From positions 84,082,001-84,146,000 of the forward strand of contig CM044318.1 in assembly GCA_024291935.2 (NCBI GenBank): DNA of 64,000 nucleotides, read 5' to 3'. Below the pieces are notes generated by a model. It had not been told where the DNA came from and ran no database searches. It saw nothing but the letters and a program-made list of their open reading frames with translations. A program made the position numbers and the translations under genes. Shown piece by piece: positions 51,401-63,400 of the stretch. Origin of the DNA: Okapia johnstoni (lineage: Eukaryota > Chordata > Mammalia > Artiodactyla > Giraffidae). Within the stretch, counting starts at the first letter, position 1. Each line of letters starts with the position of its first letter.

Positions 51401-54400
51401 CTCAGAGAATCCCTCAGGGCGAGAGCTGGAAGGATGTTGCCCATCCCGGAGGGGCAGAGCCCTTCATCAGTACCACCTGTCGGGGAACCTTAGTATCGAA
51501 AACAGACAAGCACCTTGTGACCTGGCGCTGCACGCGCCTCTGAGCACCTGCTTTGGAAAGTCTGGGGTGTGGTCCAGCCCCGCCTGGCCCTCTCAAGGGG
51601 GCAGCCCCCCGTTCTTGCTCAGACTTCCTGAAAACCAGAGTCAGTGTGTCGCTTCTGCTGAACACCTTTGTGGCAGATTCAGAGCCCCTGCGTCCCTGGG
51701 AGGGGGGCAGGTGCCTCTTGTCCCTGGCTGGGCCGTGATACTCAGAATGACTCCGCCTGTAACAGCCGGAAACCCTGTGTCTAGTGGGTGTGACACCCTG
51801 TGAGCAGGATCGTCCATCCTCCAGCCTGGAGGGCAGGGCGACCGGCCTGAGTCCCTGCGCAGGGAAACCCCTCCGAGGCGTGGGCCCGCCCTGGTCCCAG
51901 CTAGAAGGGACACCGGTCAGCAGCGTGTCCGCAAGGTGGAGAGTTTGAAAGGCCCGCAGCAGGCAGGCAGATGCGCTCCTGTTCCCATCAGCCGACAGTC
52001 AGCCGGCTGGGCTCCAGACGGCAGGGGATGAAGGAGCCGCCTCTGCATGCGTCAGGGCTGGCTGCAGGGAGTGGTTCAGCCCTGTTTTGTTCTGATGCCT
52101 CCAGATTCCCTGGTGCTAGTGGGACCTCAGCGCCTGGCCCCTCCCCTGCCCGCCTCCCCCCTCGCCACAGGCGCTGGGCTCAGGTCATTTGCCCTTCATC
52201 TTGCTTTCCACCCTCTGCCACCATCCGTGGCCGAGAATCCCAGCCTCTGCCATGGCACAGAAGTTCTCTTCCCTGGGGAGTGTGTTACTTCAGTGCTGCC
52301 ACAGCAGCTCCTGCTTCTCTGTGTTCTGCTTTGCCAGCGGGTTTTTCTGTGCGGGGAAGGGACGCCCTTCTCTCTGGTCTGTACGCCCCTGTCAAGCTGA
52401 GTCCCGTGTGGGCAGATGGGTGGTCTGGGCGATGCCTGGAAGCAGAGGTTCCCACCAGGAGTTGAAGCCCGCCAGAGCCCCCCAGCATCCCGGAAGAGGC
52501 TCCCACGGGCTGGCAGCCCCTGGTCCTCAGGACGGAGCGGACTTGACGGCCTCATCCCTCCAAATGTACCTTCGCTTGGGTCTCCTTGGGCTCCAGAGGG
52601 TGTATGATCTGGGGGTGGGTGCCTAGCCATTTTCCTCTCCGCTCTGGCAGTCAACCTCAACACCTCTCCTTCAATCCCTTAAAAAAACTGCCACTCAGTC
52701 CCTGATGAAACCAGAGGGAGAGGTCTTTCGCTGCAGCCCTGAGCTTCACACCAGCATCCAGGGTCCAGAAGGGGAAGACCACCTGGCCTGGGGCTTTTCC
52801 TGGTGGAACCAGCCTGGCCCCTTTCCCTACTGAAGTCCCCCGCTCCCCCCTCCCCTGGGCATGAGCCTCTCACAGCCTGCAGTCAGCTACGTCCTGGCCC
52901 CTTCCATGCACCTGCTGTCTTGACCTGGCTCTGCACCTGACGATGGTCTCCTTCTTTGTTTGTAAAGAACTAAGACTCCCGAAGGAGCCCCTCATGTCTC
53001 GTCCGCTCTCCCCTCCCCGTGATGAGCAGGGAGTCTCCAAGGGGGCAGGTCTTCACTGCCTGTCTAGTGCCATTTTGGAGACTAGCTGGAAAGAGTGGTA
53101 CCATTTTCCCCCCAAAAGAGGAACATGGTGGGAGGGGGCGTCATTCCTGAAGTTGTGAACCTTCTGTTTAAAAGATGACTTTCTTTTTTAAAAAGAGGCT
53201 GAAGCTGCAGCGGGTCGGGGTTCTGGGGGCAAGCCCAGTTCAACCTAGTGACTCTGCACCCTTGGCTGCCCTGTGCAGTTGTGGTCTGGACCATTAGGGC
53301 TTTTCTTCGTCCCGTGGATGTTGGCTGAGTTTGTTTGTGTACCTGCTGAGTCCTGGGTGTTGGGGAGACACATATAGACAGCCTGCATCGGTTGGAAGGG
53401 ATCTTGGTGCACAGGGAGGGTGGAGGTGGGAGGATGTCCAGAGACCGCCATGAGGAGGCCCTGCGGGAAAGGAAACCCAAGCCCAGAGTGCCATCGGGCA
53501 GCTTCCCGAGGAAGGAGACCTCTTGGCGGAGCCCCTGAGAACCAGCTGGCCCCAGCCAGCCCAGAATTCAGGGCGGGGGTTCCAGACAGAGCCAGCTGGT
53601 GCTCCCATTTGCATGACCTTGGCTCCAGGGCCAACAGACCTGGCCTGGGGTCCCTCTTTCTTATGAAGAACCTGGAAAAGCACATCAAGCGTGACAATAA
53701 AAAAAAAATCCAATTGCACAAGTGATAATGAGGAGACAGCATTTGGTAATAGAAGAAAAATCACCAGTACAATTCACACAAAGCTTAGACAGCGGCCCTT
53801 TTCCATAAGCCTGTTAGTAGCCTTCAGTCCACCTGCAATTGCAGGACCTGCAGGAGATGCGGGTTCAATCCCTGGGTTGGGAAGATCCGCTGGAAGAGGA
53901 AACAGGAAATGGAAGCCCTCTCCAGCATTCCTGCCTGGAGAATCCCATGGACAGAGGAGCCTGGCGGGCTACAGTCTCTGGGGTCACACAGAGTCACACA
54001 TGACCCGAAAGGAGATTTGAGATCTTGTCCCTGAGATTTTGGTGCCCTCTGGTGGCCTCACCTGGATTTGTCTTTATTACTGGAGGGAAATTTGTGCGCT
54101 GTGAAGAGGCTCGTCTTTGAGGGTGGCGTGTCCTCTGGTCCGGACTGCAGGCGTGTCCCAAGGTCCCATCATTGCACTGGGGACACGTGACTCACGACGT
54201 GGCCTCTTTCTCTCTCCCCAAGCGCGGGCGTGGGCCGGACGGGCACCTTCATAGTGATCGATGCCATGATGGACATGATGCACGCAGAGCAGAAGGTGGA
54301 CGTCTTTGACTTCGTGTCCAGAATCCGCAATCAGCGGCCTCAGATGGTTCAGACGGATGTGAGTCATACCCTTCTCTGGCCCAGACGACTGTGCTGGTGT

Positions 54401-57400
54401 GAGCTTGGCTCAGCAAACCCCGACGCTCCGGGACGCATGTCAGGTGCAGGCAGAGTGGTGCCTGGCCAGGACCATGTCACCCTTGCCCTCGTCAAGGCCA
54501 CAGATGGTCATTACAGAGAACCCTTAATCTGATGTCCCCCCGACCCCCTCCCCTTTGCACAAAGAGAAGGGCCCCCCTACTCCAAGGGCCCCCCTTGGAG
54601 CCCGTCTGGGTCTCCCTGCAGATGCAGTACACGTTCATCTACCAAGCCTTACTGGAGTACTACCTCTACGGGGACACCGAGCTGGACGTGTCCTCCCTGG
54701 AGAAGCACCTGCAGGCTCTGCACGGCCCCACCGCCCACTTTGACAAGATCGGGCTGGAGGAGGAGTTCAGGGTAAGTGCCGACCTGCTCTCAAGGAGGAC
54801 TGGCCCCGTTCACACGAAGCTGCTTGCAGCTGCTTCCTCCCTTAGGAACCCTCGGAAAAGCCAGGGGGTCCGTCCTGCCCGTGACTTTCAAGGGAAGAAC
54901 AACGGGGACTTTCAGAGCTCTGCAGCCATGTTGGTGGGGTAGGGGGGATGTCGTGCAGCACCTTTATCTCCCAAGACTCGGGTCATGTCTGGAGATGGAG
55001 ATAGGCGTTTCCTCTGACCGGGTGTCCTTGATGGCAGTGGGGTTAGAAGGCTGAGCAGTCTCTCGGGAACGTCAGGGTTTTAACTGTGCGGCTGTGTCTC
55101 TCTTGGCTGCAGAAACTGACAAATGTCCGCATCATGAAGGAGAACATGAGGACAGGCAACCTGCCCGCGAACATGAAGAAGGCCAGGGTCATCCAGATCA
55201 TTCCATGTAAGGGGCTGCCCACGGAGTGTAGGCCCTCGTGGCAGGCGCTGTCGGGCGGGTACCCTGGGGCTTCAGTCACTGGAAGGTCATTGACCACCCG
55301 TTCCTGTAAACCAAGGGTCCGGGGCAGGGTGCCCTCAGGGAGCCCTGTCAAGTGTGGGGAAGAGAACGCCCGCCTGTGAAGACGTGAGTGACCTAGGCTG
55401 TCCCGCGGGTGTCAGGCGGCAGCTTGTGACCTGGCCTCGGAGGCGGGAGAGGGAGGGAGACTTCCTGGAAGTGGAGAGATGAGATTCGGGCCTGACATGG
55501 TGCCTCCTGATTCTATCAGATGTCATCCTGTCCTCCCCTAAGCCTAGGGGGAGGCATGACACTCCCCTGTACACAGAGCGGGGTCCTGGCCCACGCTGTG
55601 CAGCTGGACCCGAAGGGAACTCAGCTGAGACCTTCCAAGGAGAGGCCTTGGGGCCAGCAAACCATGGGCAAGGGAGGCATCAGGCTCTGGGCAGCCTGGG
55701 GTCTTGCGGAGGGAAAGCCCACAGGCCTGGCAGGAGCAGAGACACCAGAGGAACCCCAGGGGGAGGGGGAGGCGCCCACCCGGAGGGGACGAGGGAGGGC
55801 TCCCCCAGACCTCCCCTCCGCACCCCCTCCTGGACTCCCGCAGCAGCAGGCTCTCACGTGGACCTGCCCAGGCTGGCAGTGCATGGGGCTGGGCAAGCCC
55901 TCTCCAGCCTTAGACCCCGGGGTCTCTATGGCCATGATGCCTCCGGCAGACTACCCCACGTTGCCTGCCCGGCCACACTCCTTTGACTCCTCAAATTTAC
56001 TTTACTGCTTACGTTTTGGTATGGATTACCTCGATTTAGGGCTTCCCTGGGAACTCAGCTGGTAAAGAATCTGCCTGCCATGCAGGAGACCCTGGTTTGA
56101 TTCCTGGGTCGGGAAGATTCCTTGGAGATGGGATAGGCTACCCGCTCCAGTAGTCTTGCCTAGAGAATCCCCAAGAACAGTGGAGCCTGGCGGGCTACAG
56201 TCCACGGGTTTGCAAAGAGTCAAGACACAACTGAGCGACTAAGCACAGCCCAGCACCTCAGTTTATGACCATGAAGACAATGAGTCAGTTATTTGAGAAC
56301 TTTCCTCACAAAAGACAGCTTCCCCCGGCCACTTGAAAGAACCTAGTTTAGAAAGGAAACCTTCCAAGGAGTTGACTGAATTTAGTGATTTTATCCATAA
56401 GCTTTGTGTCTCGGAAGCTCCTAACAGCGAGTTCAAGTTTGCCAGGCAGGATGGGGTTGGTTCTGACCCAGGGGAAGCAACTAAGCACAGCCCAGCACCT
56501 CAATTTATTTCCAATGAAAACAATGAGTCAGTTAGTTTAGAACTTTCCTCACAAAACACAGCTTCCCGGGGCCTCTTGAAGGAACCTAGTTTAGGAAGGA
56601 AACCTTCCAAGGGGTTGACTGTATTTAGTGATTTTATCCATAAGCTTTGTCTCAGAAGCTCCTAACAGTGAGTTCAAGTTTGCCAGACAGGATGGGGTCG
56701 CTTCTGACCCAGGGGACGCACTGCTTTACAGATGATTTCAACCGCGTGATTCTCTCCATGAAGAGGGGCCAGGAGTACACGGACTACATCAACGCGTCCT
56801 TTATAGATGTAAGTTCCGGGACCCCGCCGAGCGTGCGTGGACGACAGCCCCCTTCACCCGTGATCACAGTCTCTTCCTCTACTTGGTTTCACAATCGGAA
56901 AGGGCGGACACGCCCCCAGAAAGCCAAACCAGTTCATTAGCAAACACTGGCTGAAAAAAAAAAAATGAATAAGGAACTTTGAAATAGAGGATGTACGTGC
57001 GCTACTTAATAATTGGCCGCTTTTCCCTTCTGCCTTTAATACATCATAACTTCTCTTTTGCTTTGCTGTTACACTCCAGCCCTCTGTCCCTGCTTACACG
57101 CTCTTTCTGTCCGGTGACCTCTGCGTGGACAGCACAGTTCAGTTCAGGCCCGGTCACAGGCTGCCTTGTGCACAGCAGAGCTGAATGGGCGAGAAAGAGC
57201 ATGCAGTCAAGTCTGTGCGCAGATTCTGGTTTACAGACGAGAGAACGCTGTGCCGGAGGCGGGTCACTTGGGCCCCAAGCCAGGACCGGGGAATTAACTC
57301 AATTCCTCTAACTCTGCACCCTCTCTGCCCTGCCTTGATGCTAAGTTAGCTGTGACACATACAGACGCATTCTTAACAGAATCAATGCCAGGCCAAGCAA

Positions 57401-60400
57401 GGGTCCTGTTACATCTGTACAGGGGTGAAGGGGCCCCTTGACCTGTTTTCTGAGTGTGTGCCATCTGGGGCTCGGCTCAGGCCCCAGAATCCTGGAGAAT
57501 CCCGTCCCTCCTGCGGCCCTGGGCTGTCCTAAACCCATGTGTCCCCGCATGGGAGGAAGCCAGACTTGAACCTCTGCTCCCATTTGAAGGGCTACCGGCA
57601 GAAGGACTACTTCATCGCCACCCAGGGGCCCCTGGCACACACGGTGGAGGACTTCTGGAGGATGGTCTGGGAGTGGAAGTGCCACACGATCGTGATGCTG
57701 ACTGAAGTCCAGGAGAGAGAGCAGGTCAGCCCGCCCCCCGGCCCCCGCCCACCTCCGGGGCCGCTCACAGGCAAGGTGCAGCCTGCCTGATGGACTGCCT
57801 GTGCCTTGGGAACGTCTCACCTGCTATCAGCTGTGAGGCCAGGCCACTGACTAGTGAGGAGGGAGAGAGGCTGGAAACGAAAAAGGTTCTATTTCAACTC
57901 CACCCCCCCCCCGCCCCCGCAACTCCCGTTCATTGTAACTACCCACTGGCTGTTGTTCTTAACCTACATTTTATTTAAAGTGAAGTCACTCAGTCGTGTC
58001 CGACTCTTTGCAACCCTATGGACTGTAGCCTACCAGGCTCCTCCATCCATGGGATTTTCCAGGCAAGAGTACTGGAGTGGGTTGCCATTTCCTTCTCCAG
58101 GGGATCTTCCTGACCCAGGAATCGAACCCGGGTCTCTCGCATTGTAGACAGAAGCTTTACCATCTGAGCCACCTTTTAATCTGCCTTGAATTTCTGCCAT
58201 TTTGTGTTTGCCACAAATACATGTTTGATCACAACCTGTTGAAGAAAAAGAACTTTATTCAGTTTTCTTGGGACAAAAAGACAGAGGTATTGAAATGTGT
58301 GCCTAATTAATATAGTCCTGGTAGAAGTGAATGGGTTAAATATTTCTTTTCTCCCAGAGATCCATCCAGAGACACATAGTCTTCTTGTTTTTATTTAATA
58401 GCATCATAAACACTTTTCAGCCCATCATCCAGTTGAAAAACCAAACTTTTGCTGATAACATATACTTACCTAGGTGTTCTCCCAAGAGGTATCCACTACC
58501 CTGAATTTGTGGATTTTGACTTCTTTGCTTTTTTAAAACGGTTTTATTGGGATATAACTCACATATCACACAATTCATCTTTCTAAAGGGTACGATTCAG
58601 TGGTTTTTAGGATATTCACAGAGTTGTATAACATTACTAATTCCAGATCATTTTCATCACCCGAAAACAAACCCCATACCCATGAATGACCACTACCTAC
58701 TCCCTCCCCACAATCCCTGCAACCACAGACTAGTTACTTTCTATGAATTTGCCTCAGCTGGACATTTCATATAAATGGAATCATACCACCTGTCTTTTGT
58801 GATTGAGCACTTTCACTTAGCGTGTTTATAAGGTGCATTCATGAATCAGTTCCTCACTTTTTTTTTTTAATAGTATGGCTCTAAATTTTGTGTATTCATT
58901 CATTAGTTTTTGGCCATTTGGGTTGTTTTCACCTCGGGCTGTTACGAATACTGTTTTGAACATTCATGGACAAGTTTTTACGTGGACATATGTTTTTATT
59001 TCTCTTAGGTAGATGCCTAGGTGTGGAACTGCTGAGGCCTGTCATAACTATATTGCAAACTCATGTCACTGAACTGTTCAAGCAGCTGCCCCGCCAGTGA
59101 TGCACAGGCATCCAGGTCCCCCCACCCTCGTCAACACTTATGTTATCTTTTTAATTAAAGCCCTCCTAATGGATGTTGTCTTAGCTTTTTAAGGAATCTT
59201 TTTTTATCAAGTATATATATTCCTAAAGAAGCTACGGTTTAGTTTTGTCTGCTTTTCAACTTCATATAAGAGGGTACCATTAAGGTATACAATAGGGCTA
59301 CCCTGGTGGCTCAGCTGGTAAAGAATCCACCTGCAATGCAGGAGACCTGGGTTCATTCGATCCCTGGGTTGGGAAGATCCCCTGGAGAAGGGAACGGCTA
59401 CCCACCCCAGTATTCCAGCCTGGAGAATTCCACAGACTGTACAGTCCATGGGGTCACAAAGAGTCAGACAACTGAGTGACATTCACACAAGGTATACAGT
59501 CTTCAGAGACAACTTTTCCACTCAGAGTTATGCATTCAATATTTTGCTGTGTTGCTGCCTATAACTGTGGCTCATTCATCATTATTTCCTTGTGCTCCAT
59601 GACACAAACTGTGCATCCTGCATCCATTGACTTGCCCCTCCTCCTGTCATAGGCATTTGGGTTGATTCCATTTTGTTGTTTTACAAACAGTGCTGTGGGT
59701 ACTTTCTCGTGTGTGTTTGATGATGCATGAGGAATCGTAGGGTTCAGAGACAAAAAGTCCACATTGGAGAGTGTGTGAACATTTGAATTGGCAGGGCAGT
59801 TCCCAATGGCTTTCCAAAGTAGTTACGGTTTCCAAAGTGGACACAGGATCAACATCTTTCATCGACATCCCTAGGATTGTCTGGCATCCTCGTTTTTGTT
59901 AATTAAATAGGTATAAATATCATCTCTTTGTGGCCTTGACTTGCATCTCTCTGATCCCTCTGAGGTCAGGCATCACTTTGTATATTTATAGATGATGACA
60001 TGTTTCCTCTTGTGCAAAGTGTCTGTTCATGCCTTTCACTCATTTTTCTTGTGGGTTGTTTGCACTTTTCCTATTGATTTAGAGGATTCTTTATATATTC
60101 TTGGTACTGATTCCTTGTTGCTTTTATATACTTCAAGTATCTCATCTCAGTTGATGGCCTGTCTTTTAACTCTCTCAATGTTTGTTGGAGTTCCCCAAGT
60201 GGTTCCGTGGTAAAGAATCCACCTGCCAATGCAGAAGGTGCTGGTTTGATCCCTGGGTGGGGAAGATTCCCCTGGAGGAGGAAATGGCAACCCACTCTAG
60301 TATTCTTGCCTGGAAAATCCTATGGACACAGGAGCCTGGTGGGCTACAGTCCATGGGGTCTGCAAAAGAGTCAGATACAACTTGGCGACTAAACAACAAC

Positions 60401-63400
60401 AAAATGTTTACTGATGACACAGAGTTAATTTTAATATAATCTGATGTTGAGATCTTCTTTGTCATGGTTGGTTAGCTCTTTGGGGCTCTTGTTTGGTAAA
60501 TCTGTACCCCAAAATGAAAAGATATTTTTTCTAAGGCTTTCACAGTTTTATTTTTGACTTCAAGTCTTACCTTGTCTTGGTTTGTTTTTATTAAACTTCA
60601 AGGCTACCATATACAGTAGTGCAGGTTGTACACTGCCAAACTCCAGGAGGGGCTGGGGCATTCATATCAGCCCAGGCAGTGGGTGAGTTAGGGATCCAGC
60701 TCACTTTCCCCATACAGAGAACTGATTTCCCAGCTCCAGTTACTGACTGGCCCCTCCTCTGTGTCATGTCATTTCTGTCCTGTATCAAAGTTGCAGACAC
60801 ACGCACGTCTGTTCCTGGACTGTCTGCTTTGTTCCCTTGGTCAGCAGGCACTAGTAGTATTCACATTTATGTTCAGGTGTTATTTTCTTGTTCAGATGAA
60901 ATCCATTAAATGGTTTGACAGCACGTTTGCATCCTATTGTTAAAACTGCTGGCAGCAAATTCTTTATTACGAGACTTAAAACATTTTTCTTTTATCCCCC
61001 AGGATAAATGCTACCAGTATTGGCCAACAGAGGGCTCAGTGACTCACGGAGAAATAGCAATTGAAATAAAGAGCGATACCCTTTCTGAAGCCATCAGTAT
61101 ACGAGACTTCCTGGTCACCTTCAATCAGGTATTGTTGCCAGAGACCTTTAGTCTCTTGTGGACAGAACCCCCTGCAGCCGTCGTGTGGGCTGTCTTTGTG
61201 CCAGAATGTCCTGTCCTTCGGGCCTTTCCAGATCGCCACGCTCGTGTCAGTGGTCAGTGTGGGCGTAAGCAGCTGTGTTACCAAGTGGCTGATCTCCTGT
61301 AAGATTTCACCTCCATGATCGTCCCCCAGCTCCTTGCTGGAGCCCAGGGATGATAGGGCCAAGTAGCCGACTCCAAGAGGCGTCCTACCGCTGCCCAGTC
61401 CCTGGGAGAAACCTCTGTGGGTCAGAGAGCAGGAGGAATGGATGGCTGAAGCCACAGAGGCCTCCCGGGGTTCTCTGCCAGACACCTGCTCAGAGCCTCC
61501 CACCACCCCCCACCAGTCAGGTCTTGGGAGCTCTCCCTGTGTGTCAACCATGGGTAAAACGACCCACCTATGGGATCCGATTCTGAGCTCAAGACGGTCA
61601 GTGCAGAGAAACCCAGCTTTGCCCAAAGACTTGGTCTCCTCCACGAGGGTCGCAGAAAGACCCAGAGCCCTTAGACTCCGAAACTGCTCATCCCCATCCT
61701 TGAAGGGACATGGTGGGTCCTGAAAGGGAAAGTCACTCAGTCATGTCCGACTCTTTGTGACTCCATGGGCTATACAGTCCGTGGAATTCTTCAGGCCAGA
61801 ATACTGGAGTGGGTAGCCTATCCCTTCTCCAGTGGATCTTCCCAACCCAGGAATCTAACTGCATTGCAGGCAGATTCTTTACCAACTGAGCTCTCAGGGA
61901 AGTGGGTCCTGGCTTCTTACAAAAAAGGGATGATTCCTGTCATCTCAAGCAAAACTGCCCAGGATCCCATAACAGGGCCTGGCAGGCCCTGGGGGCTCCG
62001 GGGAGCATCCTTTGATTGTCGTGACCCCCACCCAGAAGGAGGCACGGCTGGCCTTCTGCTTTAGGGTGACCACAGCCTACGAGCAGCCAGCATCTGGGAG
62101 GCCAGCCAGATGGGAACTCCGCAGGCTGCTCAAGACTGTGGCCCGAATCCCCTGGGCAGGGTTGGGGTTGGGGAGGCCGGGTGGCTGTGACCGTGCAGCC
62201 CTGAGACCCTCTTCCTGCCCAGCAGCCCCTGACCCGGCCGGAGGAGCAGACGCGGGTGGTGCGGCAGTTCCACTTCCACGGCTGGCCTGAGATTGGGATC
62301 CCGGCCGAGGGCAAAGGCATGATCGACCTCATCGCGGCCGTGCAGAAGCAGCAGCAGCAGACTGGCAACCACCCCATCACCGTGCACTGCCCACTGGGGG
62401 GCACCTGGACACAGCGGGACACCCCACCAGCAAGAAACGTGATAACCAGCTTTATGAGGGCAGAGGGTCAATCCTGTGGAGACATGCCAGTTCTCCTTCC
62501 TTCTGGGCTAAGACTCCTGCTGGCAGGGACCTTGACCACCCTTGCAAAACTCTTCCTGCGGGAGCCTGGGGTGTCTGATCTTGGGTTGGGGTCTGATTTG
62601 CAGAAGCTTGGGGTGTCTAATCTTGGGGTGGGGTCTGATTTGCTTCTAATACTGCACTTCTGTGCCTCTGTCTACATGCGGCTCCCATTTTTTTGACTGC
62701 CATTCACCTCCACCCGCTGACCCCTCATGTCAGCAAAGCCCAGCTTAACCTGGAGGAGAGTTGGTTTGGCCCCTTTCCTGACTTTGGACCCAGAGATGCG
62801 CACTTCCGGCATGGCCAGCAGGGGGTGCACACACCTAGGTTTTCAGTCCCTGGTGCCTTCATAGATGTCCTTTAGAATAAAGGAGAACTGAGTTCCTTCT
62901 TGTTCTGCCTCTGCAAACCCAGACTGAATGTTATGGGTGTCGGGCACCAGGGATGCAAACAAAGGTGAGCAAAACCCACAGTCGGGATTTGGGGCACCCG
63001 TGGGAACCCCGCCTCCACCGGGGGCTCCGTGGAAGAGGCCAGCCAAGCCTGCCTCCGTTAGGCCTGCTCTCTCTCTCCCAAGAGGGTCTGCTCCTGCAGA
63101 GTTTATCCAAAAGATCCTGTTAAATGGAGGAGATGCAGACCTTCACTGCCGGGAAGTGTCAGTTACAACCGTTCCTGGCAGGGGCTGTCCTGTGTCCAAG
63201 CACCCCTTCCATCCACCTGCACGCCTCCCGTCTTGGAAGGTGGTCCCTGCACACACAGGGAATCTGGGCTAGGATTGCAGCTCCCTACGCCTGAAGCAGG
63301 AGGGTTTTCGCTCCTAAGAAGTTTCCAGGTGATGTAGCTGCTGCCAGTCCAGGGGCCATCCTATGAGAGTCCCTCCACAAGGAGGAAGGGAAATGGGTCC

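Larger units (their letters stand above)
51266..54222 (+). other. PTPRE: PTPRE intron between exons 10 and 11, splitting the D1 P-loop
   Basis: 3 kb of GC-rich DNA with a Bov-tA remnant and a CTCF-like motif close to its 3' end. No other gene signal. Confidence 0.88.
55207..56731 (+). other. PTPRE: PTPRE intron between exons 13 and 14
   Basis: 1.5 kb. The first 830 bp are unique GC-rich DNA; then come a Bov-tA and a tandem duplication that reaches almost to exon 14. Confidence 0.9.
57725..61002 (+). other. PTPRE: PTPRE intron between exons 15 and 16
   Basis: 3.3 kb. It contains three Bov-tA copies and two old L1 pieces, with unique DNA at 60420-61000. No coding signal. Confidence 0.9.

Noticed and set aside
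62391..62696. Read-through of exon 17 as a genuine alternative C-terminus
   Set aside because: The frame stays open for about 100 codons after the cysteine, but the residues have no PTP similarity and exon 18 is intact. A deletion or misjoin explains it better without RNA evidence.
62815..62828. CTCF-like CCAGCAGGGGGTGC
   Set aside because: One mismatch at a core position (T for C), so not counted with the three perfect matches.
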